Of a DNA stretch of 64,000 nt, positions 11,086 through 20,580 are shown piece by piece (within the stretch, counting starts at the first letter, position 1; the number at the start of each line of letters is the position of its first letter). The notes beneath the pieces are model-generated. The model was not told the DNA's origin and did no database searches. It saw only the letters and a list, made by a program, of their open reading frames with translations. The stretch is from the NCBI RefSeq assembly GCF_000203975.2, contig NZ_AFCF02000009.1:245552-309551 (forward strand), written 5' to 3'. The DNA is from Leisingera sp. ANG1. Its GTDB lineage: Bacteria; Pseudomonadota; Alphaproteobacteria; Rhodobacterales; Rhodobacteraceae. A program made the position numbers and the translations under genes.

Positions 11086-11493
11086 TTAATGTGCCTGCTC
11101 CCCGTCAGGGTTTACGTTCTGGGCGTTGATATACTTGCGCCCGGCCTCCATCGCCTGCCGCACCGCGTCGGCAACCGGCAGGTGGCGGGATTTTGCCAGT
11201 TTGATCAGCATCGGCAGGTTGGCGCCATAAAGAATGCGGCGGTCCGCGGGCGCGCAGGCCTTGAGGCTGAGGTTGGAGGGCGAGCCGCCGAAGAGGTCCA
11301 CCACCACAACCACGCCGCCGCCGCTATCAACCTTGTCGGCTGCGGCGGCGATTTCCTTCTGCTTGGCACTGCGGTCGTCTTCAGGGCCGATGCCAATGGC
11401 CACAAGGCTGGGCTGCGGACCCACAACGTGTTCCACTGCGGCAAGGTATTCCTTTGCCAGTCCGCCATGCGCTACGATCACAATCCCGATCAA
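11086..11493 (-). CDS. PTS EIIA component, mannose-family
   Basis: 135 residues, a single EIIA-Man domain. His9 in IVIVAHGGLAKEYL is the expected phosphorylation site; the VVVVVDLFGGSPSNL strand-turn near 65-80 is the family's second hallmark. There is no fused IIB, IIC or IID domain and no transporter gene nearby, so a regulatory rather than transport role is likely, as in other alphaproteobacterial hprK-linked EIIA-Man proteins. Tightly linked to rapZ (9 bases upstream) and ptsH (adjacent). Confidence 0.92.
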   Translation of the reverse strand: MIGIVIVAHGGLAKEYLAAVEHVVGPQPSLVAIGIGPEDDRSAKQKEIAAAADKVDSGGGVVVVVDLFGGSPSNLSLKACAPADRRILYGANLPMLIKLAKSRHLPVADAVRQAMEAGRKYINAQNVNPDGEQAH

Positions 11494-11502
11494 CCCGGCC
11501 TC

Positions 11503-12381
11503 TCACTTCTTTTGCTGGCCTTGCAGCTCGCGGTGTCTAATTGACACTTGCAAGCCGTCCTCCGCAAGGGCCTTGGCCAGGGTTTCCGCCATTGTCACCG
11601 ATCTGTGCTGGCCGCCGGTGCAGCCGAAGGCGATGGAAAAATGCGATTTCCCCTCATCCCGGTAGGCTGGCAGCAGCAGCCGGGTCAGGTCCAGCACCCG
11701 GTCAAAGAACGGCTGGAACCGGTCGTCGGCACGGACATAGTCCTGCACCGCCGGATCCTGGCCGTTCAGCGCACGCAGGCCCGGGTCCCAATAGGGGTTG
11801 GCCAGGAAGCGGCAGTCGAACACCATGTCGATCCCGTGCGGCATCCCGCGCTTGTAGGAGAAGCTTTGCACCGACAGCGCCAGGGTGCGGCCGCCGGGGG
11901 CGAACCAGCGCTCGATCTCCGCCTTCAGCTGGTGGACGTTCATGCCCGAGGTTTCCAGCAAGATGTCGGCCCGGTCGCGGATCGGTCCCATCAGGTCCAG
12001 CTCGCGGCGCACGCCCTCGCCCGGGGATTCTGCCGGTGCCAGCGGGTGGCGGCGGCGGGTTTCCGAGTAGCGGCGCAACAGCACATCGGGCTGGGCGTCG
12101 AGGTAGAGCACGGTCAGGTCCAGCTCTCGGCGGCCCGACAGCATGTCGATCACATCCAGCAGCGCGCGCGGCGAGAAGTCCCGGTTGCGGCTGTCCAGCC
12201 CCAGCGCCATCGGGCGCGGCGCTGCGGCGGCATCAAACAGACCGGGCAGCAGGCGCAGCGGCAGGTTGTCAATTGCCTCGAAGCCAAGATCCTCCAGCAC
12301 GTTGATCGCGGTGGTCCGGCCCGCGCCGGAGGGGCCGGTGACCAGAACCGCCGGGACTGCCTGTTTTTTCTGTTCAGGCAT
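11503..12381 (-). CDS. rapZ: RapZ-family nucleotide-binding protein
   Basis: 292 residues. RapZ (YvcJ) proteins bind nucleotides and, in enterobacteria, adapt RNase E to small RNAs; their role in alphaproteobacteria is less clear. The N-terminal P-loop reads GPSGAGRTT (16-24), with Arg22 where the family usually has Lys. The C-terminal domain carries the expected [21 protein letters not shown] and the [17 protein letters not shown] segments. It overlaps hprK by 8 bases and precedes the EIIA gene by 9, so it is part of the phosphorelay operon. Confidence 0.93.
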   Translation of the reverse strand: MPEQKKQAVPAVLVTGPSGAGRTTAINVLEDLGFEAIDNLPLRLLPGLFDAAAAPRPMALGLDSRNRDFSPRALLDVIDMLSGRRELDLTVLYLDAQPDVLLRRYSETRRRHPLAPAESPGEGVRRELDLMGPIRDRADILLETSGMNVHQLKAEIERWFAPGGRTLALSVQSFSYKRGMPHGIDMVFDCRFLANPYWDPGLRALNGQDPAVQDYVRADDRFQPFFDRVLDLTRLLLPAYRDEGKSHFSIAFGCTGGQHRSVTMAETLAKALAEDGLQVSIRHRELQGQQKK

Positions 12382-12811
12382 CCGGGTCCAGCGCCCCGCA
12401 TCTGAGGTATTGCATCAGGGCCGGGGCGAAATGGGCGCCGTCCACGCGTTTGACCCGGACAATCTCCTGCCCCAAGAGCTGGGTGGTGTGGCGCACCGGC
12501 AGGCGTTCGGTCTCTGCCTCGTCGAGATCAACCAGCGCCGTCACCGGCACCGGGCTGCGGATCTGCGCCTGCAGAAGGCCCATATAACGCGCCTCGATCA
12601 AACCGCGGATCGGTTCCGGCGCGCTGGCGACCAGTTCCCCGTGCAAAAGCTGCACCAGCACCCGGTCGTCAGCCACCAGCTGGGCGCCGAAGGCCATCAG
12701 CTGCAGCGCCAGCGCGGATTTTCCCTGGCCGGAGGTGCCGGTGATCAAAAGCCCCTGCCCCTCCAGCGCGACGCAGGAGGCATGCAGGATGAGGCTTTGT
12801 GTTTCAGACAT
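12374..12811 (-). CDS. hprK: HPr kinase/phosphorylase, short alphaproteobacterial form
   Basis: 145 residues, comprising only the catalytic domain; the N-terminal domain of the Firmicute enzyme is absent, as is usual in alphaproteobacteria. The P-loop GTSGQGKS is at 25-32 and the LVADDRVLV motif follows near 45-53. It phosphorylates HPr at Ser46, which is present in the linked ptsH. It lies 15 bases downstream of chvG, giving the order chvI-chvG-hprK-rapZ-EIIA-ptsH that links envelope sensing with the phosphorelay. Confidence 0.92.
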   Translation of the reverse strand: MSETQSLILHASCVALEGQGLLITGTSGQGKSALALQLMAFGAQLVADDRVLVQLLHGELVASAPEPIRGLIEARYMGLLQAQIRSPVPVTALVDLDEAETERLPVRHTTQLLGQEIVRVKRVDGAHFAPALMQYLRCGALDPDA

Positions 12812-12826
12812 GGGCTTGAACCGGGA

Positions 12827-14560
12827 TCAGACAGGCAAGCCTACCACAAAACGCGCGCCGAGTGGCTCGGAAGTGACATCGGCCTCGGTCGGGCGGATGT
12901 TTTCGGCCCAGATCACCCCGCCATGCGCCTCGACAATCTGCTTGGAGATCGCCAGGCCAAGGCCGGAGTTATTGCCGAAATGCTCCACCGGGCGCTGCGA
13001 ATAGAAGCGTTTGAAGATCTTGGAGAGCGCCTGGTCGGGGATGCCTGGGCCGGTGTCTTCTACCACGATCAGCACCCGGTTGGCGCGGCGGCGCGCCCAG
13101 ACGCGGATGGCGTCGCCCTCCTCGCAGAAGGAAATCGCATTGGTGATCAGGTTCACGAAAACTTGCGCAAGGCGCGCCTCCAGCCCCTGCAGCTGAATCG
13201 GCTGTGCGGGCAGATCGGTGATGTAGTCGATGCCCTTGGCGCGGGCATCCTCGCCCAGGTACTGGTTCAGGTTGCCCAGCATGGACAGGAGGTTGAACTC
13301 TTCCTCCTCCTCCTTGACCAGTTCGGCGTCCAGCCGCGAGGCGTTGGAGATGTCGCTGACCAGCCGGTCGAGGCGGCGCACATCGTGTTCGATCACGTCC
13401 ATCAGCTTTTCGCGCTGGTCATCGCGGCGAACCATCCGCAGGGTGCCAACCGCGGATTGCAGGCTGGCGAGCGGGTTCTTGATCTCATGCGCCACGTCCG
13501 CGGCGAACTGCTCATTGCTGTCGATGCGGGAATAAAGCGCCTTGACCATGCCGCGCAGGGCACGGCTGAGGCGGCCAATCTCGTCAGGGCGGGCGGACAG
13601 GTCAGGGATGCGGATCCGGCCCGGGTTGGATTTACGGCTGCCGCGGTCGCGGCCCAGTTCCGCCGCCTCGGCCAGATCGGCCAAGGGGTTGGCGATGGTC
13701 GAAGCCAGCACCAGGCTGAGGCCGACGGAAACCAGAAGCGCCACCACAAACATCTGCAGAACCCGTTCCTGCTCGCCGCGAACGAGCGCGTCTACCTCGC
13801 CGGTGGGCGAGGTCAGCGCGATCACCCCGACGGCGGTGCCGTTGTGCATGATCGGGGTAGCCGCGGAGATCACCCGGCTGCCGCTGGTGTCCACCACGGT
13901 TTCAACCCCGGTGCCGCGATTCATCGCACGGTCCACAAGGCCGCTGAGCCGTTCCTCCAGCGTCGGGCCAGAAGCCGCATTGGGTGTTTCATCGCCTTCC
14001 GTCAATCCCCAGAGCACAGAGAGCGCGTCGCTGATCAGGGTGCGGCTGCGGCCGCTGTCGTTCAGCACGTTCAGCGCATCGCTGCGGTCCACACCCTTGA
14101 TGCTGGAAATCAGGTTGCCGGTGGTGTCGAACACAAAGGCCTCGACCCCGCCGCGCAGGCTGAGGCGAGCCAAGGTATCTTCCACCTGAATGCCATCGCC
14201 GGCAGCAAAGCTGACGGCGCCGGCCGCGGGCATCTCAGCCTCGAACACATCGGCGGCCAGCATCGCCTCGGAGACCAGCGCGCCGGCCCGCTGCTGAACC
14301 AGGCTCTGGCGGGAAGAGTTCAGGTAGAGGATGCCGGTGACCATGATGGTCAGCGCAATCAGGTTGAAAGTGATGATCCGGCGGGTCAGCGGCGAGCCCT
14401 TGAGCGGCAGGAGCCCGCGGCGGGCGCGCTTGACCTGCATCTCGCGCGTGACCGACTGGTCGGGGGTGACCCAGTCTTCCCCCAAAACCACATCGCCGTC
14501 CTGCTGGCGTTGCACTATGCTGGTATCGCGCATCCGCGCCACTCCCTTGGCCGGGGGCAA
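12827..14560 (-). CDS. chvG: Sensor histidine kinase ChvG
   Basis: 577 residues. Transmembrane helices at about 61-80 and 269-288 enclose a periplasmic stimulus-sensing domain (about 85-265) of the ChvG/ExoS type. A HAMP domain follows, then the dimerisation domain with phospho-acceptor His358 in DVAHEIKNP and a full HATPase domain with N box LINLTITNA-like residues, VEDTGPGIPD and SGLGLAISKQIVEAHGG. In rhizobia ChvG responds to acid pH and envelope state and activates ChvI. The response regulator gene is 23 bases upstream in the same direction. Confidence 0.95.
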   Translation of the reverse strand: MPPAKGVARMRDTSIVQRQQDGDVVLGEDWVTPDQSVTREMQVKRARRGLLPLKGSPLTRRIITFNLIALTIMVTGILYLNSSRQSLVQQRAGALVSEAMLAADVFEAEMPAAGAVSFAAGDGIQVEDTLARLSLRGGVEAFVFDTTGNLISSIKGVDRSDALNVLNDSGRSRTLISDALSVLWGLTEGDETPNAASGPTLEERLSGLVDRAMNRGTGVETVVDTSGSRVISAATPIMHNGTAVGVIALTSPTGEVDALVRGEQERVLQMFVVALLVSVGLSLVLASTIANPLADLAEAAELGRDRGSRKSNPGRIRIPDLSARPDEIGRLSRALRGMVKALYSRIDSNEQFAADVAHEIKNPLASLQSAVGTLRMVRRDDQREKLMDVIEHDVRRLDRLVSDISNASRLDAELVKEEEEEFNLLSMLGNLNQYLGEDARAKGIDYITDLPAQPIQLQGLEARLAQVFVNLITNAISFCEEGDAIRVWARRRANRVLIVVEDTGPGIPDQALSKIFKRFYSQRPVEHFGNNSGLGLAISKQIVEAHGGVIWAENIRPTEADVTSEPLGARFVVGLPV

Positions 14561-14583
14561 GAAGCCCCGCTTAGATGTGCCGC

Positions 14584-15288
14584 TTATTCTTCATTGTAAC
14601 GGTAACCGATTCCATAAAGGGTCTCGATTGCCGCAAAATCCGAATCCGCGCTGCGCATCTTCTTGCGCAGGCGCTTGATGTGGCTGTCGATGGTGCGGTC
14701 GTCCACATAGACCTGATCGTCATAGGCCACATCCATCAGCTGGTCGCGGCTTTTGACGAAGCCGGGCCGCTGGGCCAGCGCCTGCAGCAGCAGGAATTCG
14801 GTCACTGTCAGCGACACGTCCCTGCCCTTCCAGCTGACCGCGTGGCGCAGCGGGTCCATCCGCAGGTTGCCGCGCTCCATCACCTTGGCCTCGGGCGAGG
14901 CGGTGCCTTCGGCGTCGCTGCTGATGGCCTCCTGGCGGCGCAAGAGCGCCCGGATGCGTTCGACCAGCAGGCGCTGCGAAAACGGCTTCTTGACGTAATC
15001 GTCAGCCCCCATGCGCAGGCCCAGCACCTCGTCGATCTCATCATCCTTGGAGGTCAGGAAGATCACCGGCATCTGGGATTTCTGGCGCAGCCGCTGCAAC
15101 AGGTCCATGCCATCCATGCGCGGCATCTTGATGTCCAGCACCGCCATATCCGGCAGTTTCTTGTTGAAGGCGTCCAGCGCCGCCTGCCCGTCATTATATG
15201 TTTCGACCTCAAAGCCCTCGGCCTCAAGCGTCATGGAAACCGATGTCAGGATGTTCCTGTCATCGTCAACCAAAGCAATCTTCGACAT
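14584..15288 (-). CDS. chvI: Response regulator ChvI
   Basis: 234 residues, OmpR family. The receiver domain has acidic pocket Asp8-Asp10, phospho-acceptor Asp52 in [13 protein letters not shown], and Lys in the VKKPF motif near 103. The C-terminal winged helix (about 135-232) includes [17 protein letters not shown] and the [15 protein letters not shown] recognition helix. Partner of ChvG. It is divergent from pckA, a gene known to be regulated by this system in some rhizobia; the shared 341-base intergenic region is a natural place to look for ChvI sites. Confidence 0.95.
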   Translation of the reverse strand: MSKIALVDDDRNILTSVSMTLEAEGFEVETYNDGQAALDAFNKKLPDMAVLDIKMPRMDGMDLLQRLRQKSQMPVIFLTSKDDEIDEVLGLRMGADDYVKKPFSQRLLVERIRALLRRQEAISSDAEGTASPEAKVMERGNLRMDPLRHAVSWKGRDVSLTVTEFLLLQALAQRPGFVKSRDQLMDVAYDDQVYVDDRTIDSHIKRLRKKMRSADSDFAAIETLYGIGYRYNEE

Positions 15289-15629
15289 CGGAATTGCCCC
15301 TAATCTGCTCTGTTATGTTTTGTTTTTACCATGTTCATCGCCGTTCTAGTGCCCCGAATCAATCCCATTTGAAGAATCGGGACAATCTTTGGACACAATT
15401 GGGGCAAAAATACCTTAGCGTTCACTGAACAGCCGGGCACATGCCGCGGTGCAGAACAATGGTTGCGCTAAACATTGCCTTGATGGCGCTAACTGGTTGA
15501 AACCGGCCTGTTCACCCCCCAAAACGCCATGTTAAGACCGCGCCACCGGCAGCGATGCCGTTTCTATTGCCCCAATGGCGCAGCCGCGCAGCCTGCGTGC
15601 CGCCCGCGCCGCCACAGGAGAAAAAACGC
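15289..15629. promoter_or_regulatory. chvI/pckA divergent intergenic region
   Basis: 341 bases without a gene. The central part is more A/T-rich than its surroundings. An 11-base near-palindrome GTTCACTGAAC lies at 15420-15430. TTGGAC near 15389 is a possible but weak -35 element for pckA; no convincing -10 was found. The last 20 bases contain the CAGGAG ribosome site of pckA. Regulation from here is inferred from context only. Confidence 0.45.
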
Positions 15630-17228
15630 ATGACATCTGGACGGGTTAACCCGCAATTCCGCCTCGAGGATCAGGGCATCGAGGGTCTGGGCAATGTCTA
15701 TTACAACTTCATGGAGCCTGCGCTGATCGAAGCCGCGCTGAAGCGCGGCGAAGGCACGCTGGGCAATGGCGGCGCCTTCCTGGTCACCACCGGTAAATTC
15801 ACCGGCCGGTCGCCCAAGGATAAACATGTCGTGAAAACCGAAAGCGTGCGCGACACCATCTGGTGGGACAACAACGCCGCGATGAGCGCCGAGGGCTTTG
15901 ACGCGCTCTACGCCGACATGCTGGAGCACATGAAGGGCAAGGACTACTACGTCCAGGACCTGGTGGGCGGCGCCGATCCGGCACATGCGATCAACGTCCG
16001 CATGGTGACCGAGCTGGCCTGGCACAACCTTTTCATCCGCACCATGCTGCGCCGTCCCGACCGTGAAGACCTGGATGATTTCATCGCCGATTTCACCGTC
16101 ATCAACTGCCCGAGTTTCCAGGCCGACCCCAAGAAGCACGACTGCCGCAGCGAGACCATCATCGCGATGAACTTCGACCGCAAGATGATCCTGATCGGCG
16201 GCACCGAATACGCTGGCGAAAACAAGAAATCGGTGTTCACCCTGCTGAACTACCTGCTGCCGGAAAAAGGCATCATGCCGATGCACTGCTCCGCCAACCA
16301 CGCCAAGGGCAACCCGGTCGACACCGCCGTGTTCTTCGGCCTGTCGGGCACCGGCAAGACCACCCTGTCGGCCGACCCGGACCGCGTCCTGATCGGTGAT
16401 GACGAGCACGGCTGGGCCGACAACGGCACCTTCAACTTCGAAGGCGGCTGCTATGCCAAGACCATCAACCTGAATGCCGAGGCAGAGCCGGAAATCTACG
16501 CCACCACCTCCAAGTTCGGCACCGTGATCGAGAACATGGTGTTCGATCCGGAGACCAAAGAGCTGGATTTCAACGACGACAGCCTGACCGCCAACATGCG
16601 TTGCGCCTACCCGCTGCACTACATCTCCAATGCATCGGCCAGCGCCCGCGGCGGCCACCCGAAGAACATTATCATGCTGACCTGTGATGCCTTCGGCGTG
16701 CTGCCTCCGATCGCGCGGCTGACCCCGGCGCAGGCGATGTACCACTTCCTGTCCGGCTTCACCTCCAAGGTGGCGGGCACCGAGCGCGGCGTGACCGAGC
16801 CGGAGCCGACCTTCTCCACCTGCTTTGGCGCGCCGTTCATGCCGCGCCGCCCGGAAGTGTACGGCAACCTGCTGCGCGAGAAGATCGCCCAGCACGGCGC
16901 CACCTGCTGGCTGGTGAACACCGGCTGGACCGGCGGCGCCTATGGCACCGGCAGCCGGATGCCGATCAAGGCCACCCGCGCGCTGCTGACCGCGGCGCTG
17001 GACGGCTCGCTGGCGGATGCGGAATTCCGCAAAGACGCGAACTTCGGCTTTGACGTGCCGGTGAACGTGCCGGGCGTGCCGGAGCTGCTGCTGGATCCGC
17101 GCCGCACCTGGGACGACAAGGACGCCTATGACACCCAGGCGGCCAAACTGGTGCAGATGTTCTCTGACAACTTCGAGCAGTACCTGCCGTTCATCGACGA
17201 GGACGTGAAGGCCGCCGCCATCGGCTGA
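15630..17228 (+). CDS. pckA: Phosphoenolpyruvate carboxykinase (ATP)
   Basis: 532 residues, the ATP-dependent enzyme converting oxaloacetate to phosphoenolpyruvate, the entry to gluconeogenesis. The kinase loop [16 protein letters not shown] lies near 239-254 and the metal-binding IGDDEHGW follows. The substrate-site segment [23 protein letters not shown] is near 430-450. Length and motifs fit the ATP, not the GTP, family. I start at the ATG at 15630, preceded by CAGGAG; an upstream in-frame TTG would add 25 unrelated residues. Needed for growth on organic acids, and for the ethylmalonyl-CoA route whose products are C4 acids. Confidence 0.97.
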   Translation: MTSGRVNPQFRLEDQGIEGLGNVYYNFMEPALIEAALKRGEGTLGNGGAFLVTTGKFTGRSPKDKHVVKTESVRDTIWWDNNAAMSAEGFDALYADMLEHMKGKDYYVQDLVGGADPAHAINVRMVTELAWHNLFIRTMLRRPDREDLDDFIADFTVINCPSFQADPKKHDCRSETIIAMNFDRKMILIGGTEYAGENKKSVFTLLNYLLPEKGIMPMHCSANHAKGNPVDTAVFFGLSGTGKTTLSADPDRVLIGDDEHGWADNGTFNFEGGCYAKTINLNAEAEPEIYATTSKFGTVIENMVFDPETKELDFNDDSLTANMRCAYPLHYISNASASARGGHPKNIIMLTCDAFGVLPPIARLTPAQAMYHFLSGFTSKVAGTERGVTEPEPTFSTCFGAPFMPRRPEVYGNLLREKIAQHGATCWLVNTGWTGGAYGTGSRMPIKATRALLTAALDGSLADAEFRKDANFGFDVPVNVPGVPELLLDPRRTWDDKDAYDTQAAKLVQMFSDNFEQYLPFIDEDVKAAAIG

Positions 17229-17239
17229 TCTATCTGATT

Positions 17240-17272
17240 AATAGCCCCGGCCACCACCGGGGCTATTTGCTT
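17240..17272 (+). terminator. Intrinsic terminator shared by pckA and the caspase-like gene
   Basis: An 11-bp perfect stem (AATAGCCCCGG/CCGGGGCTATT) with a 6-base loop starts 11 bases after the pckA stop; ATTTGCTTCTT follows on the plus strand. The stop codon of the convergent caspase-like gene lies inside the right arm, so that gene ends within the hairpin as well. Confidence 0.8.
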
Positions 17273-19077
17273 CTTCCTGTCAGTTCAATTTCAACCAGGA
17301 ACCCGGTATTCCAAATATCAGCGTTTCCATCGTCCCAGTAGGAAACCTTTACGCCAGGCCGATTGAGCTTAGGCGCTATAGAAAACCTCGCAAAGTGCTG
17401 TCGGTTTTTGAGGTTGTTCGGCTGGCCAAGTCCCCATCGCCGGTATGTCAGCGGCTCTCCTGAAGCCCAAACCCACCCCCCTGCAGGTTCGTTTCGCCGG
17501 TCTGGCTGGTACAAACCGATATAGGGACCAAAGCGCATTCCGTCATTATGTGCTATGAAGCGCTCATCCGAGGAGAATAGATCAACCACAAATTGGTTTT
17601 CTTGCTCACTGTTGATCGACACCAAGTATCCTCCGGCATTCCGCGCCATGTTGTTTGCAGAGGACCAAGCCATCGACCGCCCGTGCACTGCCAGGTAGAG
17701 ACGGCCGCGGAAATAGCCAAACTTTGTTGGGTACAGCCGAAATACTGAAAGCGCCTTTCGCAACCGCGGTTCAATATCCCCTGTTAGTTCTTCAGGTGAA
17801 AACAGCCGGGCTTTGGGCGTCATCAGCTCCTCAATAGCCGGAACATTGGGAAGCACCTTCAGGAGCGCAACATCGACTTCAGAGCCATATCCAATGTTGG
17901 TCATTAAACGTGCTTGCGAAATAGCCTTGCGCGTTCGAGGACCGAATTGCCCGTCCGCTCCGCCAGTATCAAACCCCATCATACCCAGTGCTTTCTGCAC
18001 TAATATCCGGTCATTTGCAGATAGCGTTACGGTGTGTCCGTCTTCTTCAATCGCTGACTTCAGCCAAGGCTCTGCAACCCGGTAGCCCCGGCGCAGATCC
18101 AACTCAAGAGACAGCGCGTCACGCCGCTTTGCCGCCAGCGCAACCAGCCGGTGCTCCGGGTAGTCTTCGTATTTCTTCAAAAACCGCTTCCAGCTCCAAA
18201 CCGTGTTATACCCCGCTGCCTCGGTGAATTCCTCAATCATCTCCTGATCGATTCCCTGAGGCCGCGGGACCGGGGCAGGAGCGGCAACCGGTTGCGGTTT
18301 GGGCGGCACCAGAAAGATGTCGTGGCCCGGCAAAGATCCATAGACAAAGGGTTCCTGCTCTCCCTGCGTCGCTGCAAACACTGTGTCGCGGACTTGACGG
18401 AACAGCTTGCCAAGCTCAAGCCCCGGGGTTTCGATATGCCGCAGCAGCGCCGCCGCATAGGGGCTGTTGCGTCCGGAACCGTCCAGGGCAAGCGTGCCTC
18501 CCTTTGCCGAATATCCAACAAGAACACCGCTGGGTTCAATTATAGCCAGACCGCGGCCGATGGATCTGGTTGCGCCGGCCACTTTCATCTGCTGCTGGAA
18601 CGGATTGTCCCGGCAGGCATCTACCAGCACGATTTTCAGGCCGCCGGATGACTCCACAGCTGACAGAACGCCGCTCAGCCGGATCGCTTCGAATTCGACG
18701 TCCCGGCTGCTTTTGAGTTCCGCATTGACGGGGATCAGGAAATTTGTGTTTTCAATTTCGATGCCGTGTCCTGCGTAATAAACCAAGACCACATCCGCCT
18801 GTTCAGCGGTTGCTGAAAAGTCGCGCAGCGCGAGCCGCATACCGCGGTAATCCAGGTTCTCGAATTCAGAGACTTCAAACCCGATCCGCCGCAGGGCGCT
18901 TGCAAGATCCGCGGCATCGCGACCCGGGTTTCGGAGTTTGGGAACTGCTGCGTAGTCGGAATTGCCAATGATCAGTGCCACCCGCTTTTCCGGATTTGCC
19001 TTCGCGTTTGCAGTGCCGGCTCCAAGCAGCCACAAAGCTATCAGAACCAGCTGCGTGAAAACACGGAAAACGCGCAT
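17263..19077 (-). CDS. Secreted caspase-like protein with peptidoglycan-binding and C-type-lectin-like domains
   Basis: 604 residues. A Sec signal peptide (cleavage after about Ala25) leads into a peptidase C14 domain (about 30-258): catalytic His104 in YYAGHGIE and Cys155 in LVDACRDNPF, so the dyad is complete. A Pro/Ala linker (258-274) is followed by a helical stretch, a peptidoglycan-binding-like segment (about 354-405, with ILVQKALGMMGFD and GQFGPRTRKAI) and a C-terminal domain (455-600) with the C-type-lectin fold signature: GGYLVSINSEQEN, GGWVWASGEPLTYRRW, QPNN and a YWDDG. It lacks the disulphide cysteines of animal lectins. The start at 19077 has AGGGGGG upstream. Parts are visibly more A/T-rich than neighbours, hinting at transfer. 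Function unknown; a periplasmic or surface protease is plausible. Confidence 0.88.
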   Translation of the reverse strand: MRVFRVFTQLVLIALWLLGAGTANAKANPEKRVALIIGNSDYAAVPKLRNPGRDAADLASALRRIGFEVSEFENLDYRGMRLALRDFSATAEQADVVLVYYAGHGIEIENTNFLIPVNAELKSSRDVEFEAIRLSGVLSAVESSGGLKIVLVDACRDNPFQQQMKVAGATRSIGRGLAIIEPSGVLVGYSAKGGTLALDGSGRNSPYAAALLRHIETPGLELGKLFRQVRDTVFAATQGEQEPFVYGSLPGHDIFLVPPKPQPVAAPAPVPRPQGIDQEMIEEFTEAAGYNTVWSWKRFLKKYEDYPEHRLVALAAKRRDALSLELDLRRGYRVAEPWLKSAIEEDGHTVTLSANDRILVQKALGMMGFDTGGADGQFGPRTRKAISQARLMTNIGYGSEVDVALLKVLPNVPAIEELMTPKARLFSPEELTGDIEPRLRKALSVFRLYPTKFGYFRGRLYLAVHGRSMAWSSANNMARNAGGYLVSINSEQENQFVVDLFSSDERFIAHNDGMRFGPYIGLYQPDRRNEPAGGWVWASGEPLTYRRWGLGQPNNLKNRQHFARFSIAPKLNRPGVKVSYWDDGNADIWNTGFLVEIELTGRSK

Positions 19078-19145
19078 ATCAGTCCCCCCTGAACCTGCAC
19101 AATCCAAGGTAGCACATTTCCGAAAAACTTCTAACCCGGCGGCTA

Positions 19146-19163
19146 AGGCCGGATATCCGGCCT
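19146..19163 (-). terminator. Palindrome at the end of dgt, possible terminator
   Basis: The 18-base palindrome AGGCCGGATATCCGGCCT overlaps the dgt stop codon and is followed on the minus strand, after about 15 bases, by AGTTTTTC. The spacing is longer than ideal, so it may be only partly effective. The remaining gap to the caspase-like gene holds nothing else. Confidence 0.45.
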
Positions 19164-20517
19164 AAAGACTGCCTGTCACCATGTCCCGCACCTTGACTGC
19201 GTAGCGGTCGGTCATGCCGGAAACGAAATCCGCCAGCGAATGCATGGCTGTACAGGCATCCTCCACCCCGCGCAGATCCAGGTCGACGGCGCGGATCAGC
19301 TGTGCCCAATGGGGATGCTCCTTGGCCAGCACCGCCTGATCCCAGCCGCAGGCAGCCAGATCGGTGTAAAGCCCGCGGAAGTGGCCGAGGATGCGGTGCA
19401 GCACCTGGCGGCCTGCGACCTCCAGCTCTGTCTTGCGGCGCGCGGCAAAGATGCGTTCCACCGACAGGCGCTGCAATTCGGCAAAGGCGTCCGCCTTGGA
19501 TGATGCGCCGATCAGGTCACCGTCGAATTCGCCGCTCATGATGGCGTCGTAATTGTCCAGGAAGGCCTGCACAGCGGCGCTGGTGGCGGCACCGATGGAG
19601 AGCGCGCGCAGAAGGACGACACGCTCGCCCAGCGGCATGGCGGCGTCTTCCTCGCGGTTGCGCTTGCCGGTGATGTCCTCGAGCACAGCAGCCACATCAC
19701 CCCGGTCCAGATCGCCCACGGCGCCTGCGTCCTCGATATCCATGATGCGGTAGCAGATGTCATCCGCGGCCTCGACCAGGAAAGCGAGCGGGTGGCGGCG
19801 GTACCAGCCCCCTTCTTCGCGGATCATGCCGGTGGCGGTGCAGATTTCATCGAGCAGCGCGGTGTCGGCGGCAAAGACGCCGAATTTCTTGAGACCCGCA
19901 TAGGGTGCCGGACCGTCGCCGCAGACTGCATCGCGCACCTGGCGGGTACAGGGGTATTTCAGGAAGGCGCCCAGCGTTGCATAGCTGAGCCGCATTCCAC
20001 CCTCGCGCCGGGCCATTTCCAGACGCCCGGCGATGCGCAGACCTTGGGCGTTGCCTTCAAAATGCGCGAACTCAGCCTGCTGGGCTGCCGGGACCTCGGC
20101 GGCGAGCCCTGCACCTGCCTTGAATTGCGCGGCAAACCAGCCGCCGATGCTGTCCTCGCCGGAGTGGCCAAAGGGCGGGTTGCCGATGTCATGCAGCAGG
20201 CAGGCGGATTGCACATGGCCCGCGATGCGCAACACCTGATCCGGGGTGATGCGTCCGTCCTTCAGCAGCGCGTGGCCCACGCTCGAACCCAGCGAACGGC
20301 CGACGCTGCAGGTCTCCATGCTGTGGATCATCCGGTGGTGCACATGGTCGTGGCTGTAGAGCGGGTGCACCTGGGTTTTCTGCGCCAGCCGCCGGAACGG
20401 CTCGGAGAACAGGATGCGGTCATAATCCTGCAGATAGGCCTCGCGCCCCGGGGCCTCGGGGAAGTCCGGCCGGCACAGCCGCCCCGGGTTCAGCAGCCTG
20501 TTCCACTCCATCGCCAT
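19162..20517 (-). CDS. dgt: Deoxyguanosinetriphosphate triphosphohydrolase-like protein
   Basis: 451 residues, HD-domain dNTPase that splits dNTP to nucleoside and triphosphate. The metal site is visible as RRLAQKTQV, then HRMIHSMETCSVGRS (first His) and SACLLHDIGNPPFGHSGED (His-Asp pair plus next His), and the final Asp in AADDICYRIMDIEDA. Length and motif order match the deoxyguanosinetriphosphate triphosphohydrolase-like group common in alphaproteobacteria rather than enterobacterial Dgt. Substrate preference is not known from sequence. 63 bases separate it from the CDF gene upstream on the same strand. Confidence 0.92.
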   Translation of the reverse strand: MAMEWNRLLNPGRLCRPDFPEAPGREAYLQDYDRILFSEPFRRLAQKTQVHPLYSHDHVHHRMIHSMETCSVGRSLGSSVGHALLKDGRITPDQVLRIAGHVQSACLLHDIGNPPFGHSGEDSIGGWFAAQFKAGAGLAAEVPAAQQAEFAHFEGNAQGLRIAGRLEMARREGGMRLSYATLGAFLKYPCTRQVRDAVCGDGPAPYAGLKKFGVFAADTALLDEICTATGMIREEGGWYRRHPLAFLVEAADDICYRIMDIEDAGAVGDLDRGDVAAVLEDITGKRNREEDAAMPLGERVVLLRALSIGAATSAAVQAFLDNYDAIMSGEFDGDLIGASSKADAFAELQRLSVERIFAARRKTELEVAGRQVLHRILGHFRGLYTDLAACGWDQAVLAKEHPHWAQLIRAVDLDLRGVEDACTAMHSLADFVSGMTDRYAVKVRDMVTGSL

Positions 20518-20580
20518 GTGCCTGCTCCTTTGCCTGTCTGAGGGCGGTTAAACGGGAGGCGGACGGGAATTGCAAACCCT

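Noticed and set aside
12143-14599. Plus-strand 818-codon open frame opposite chvG
   Set aside because: Antisense to chvG, hprK and rapZ, which have intact catalytic motifs. Its translation shows no domains.
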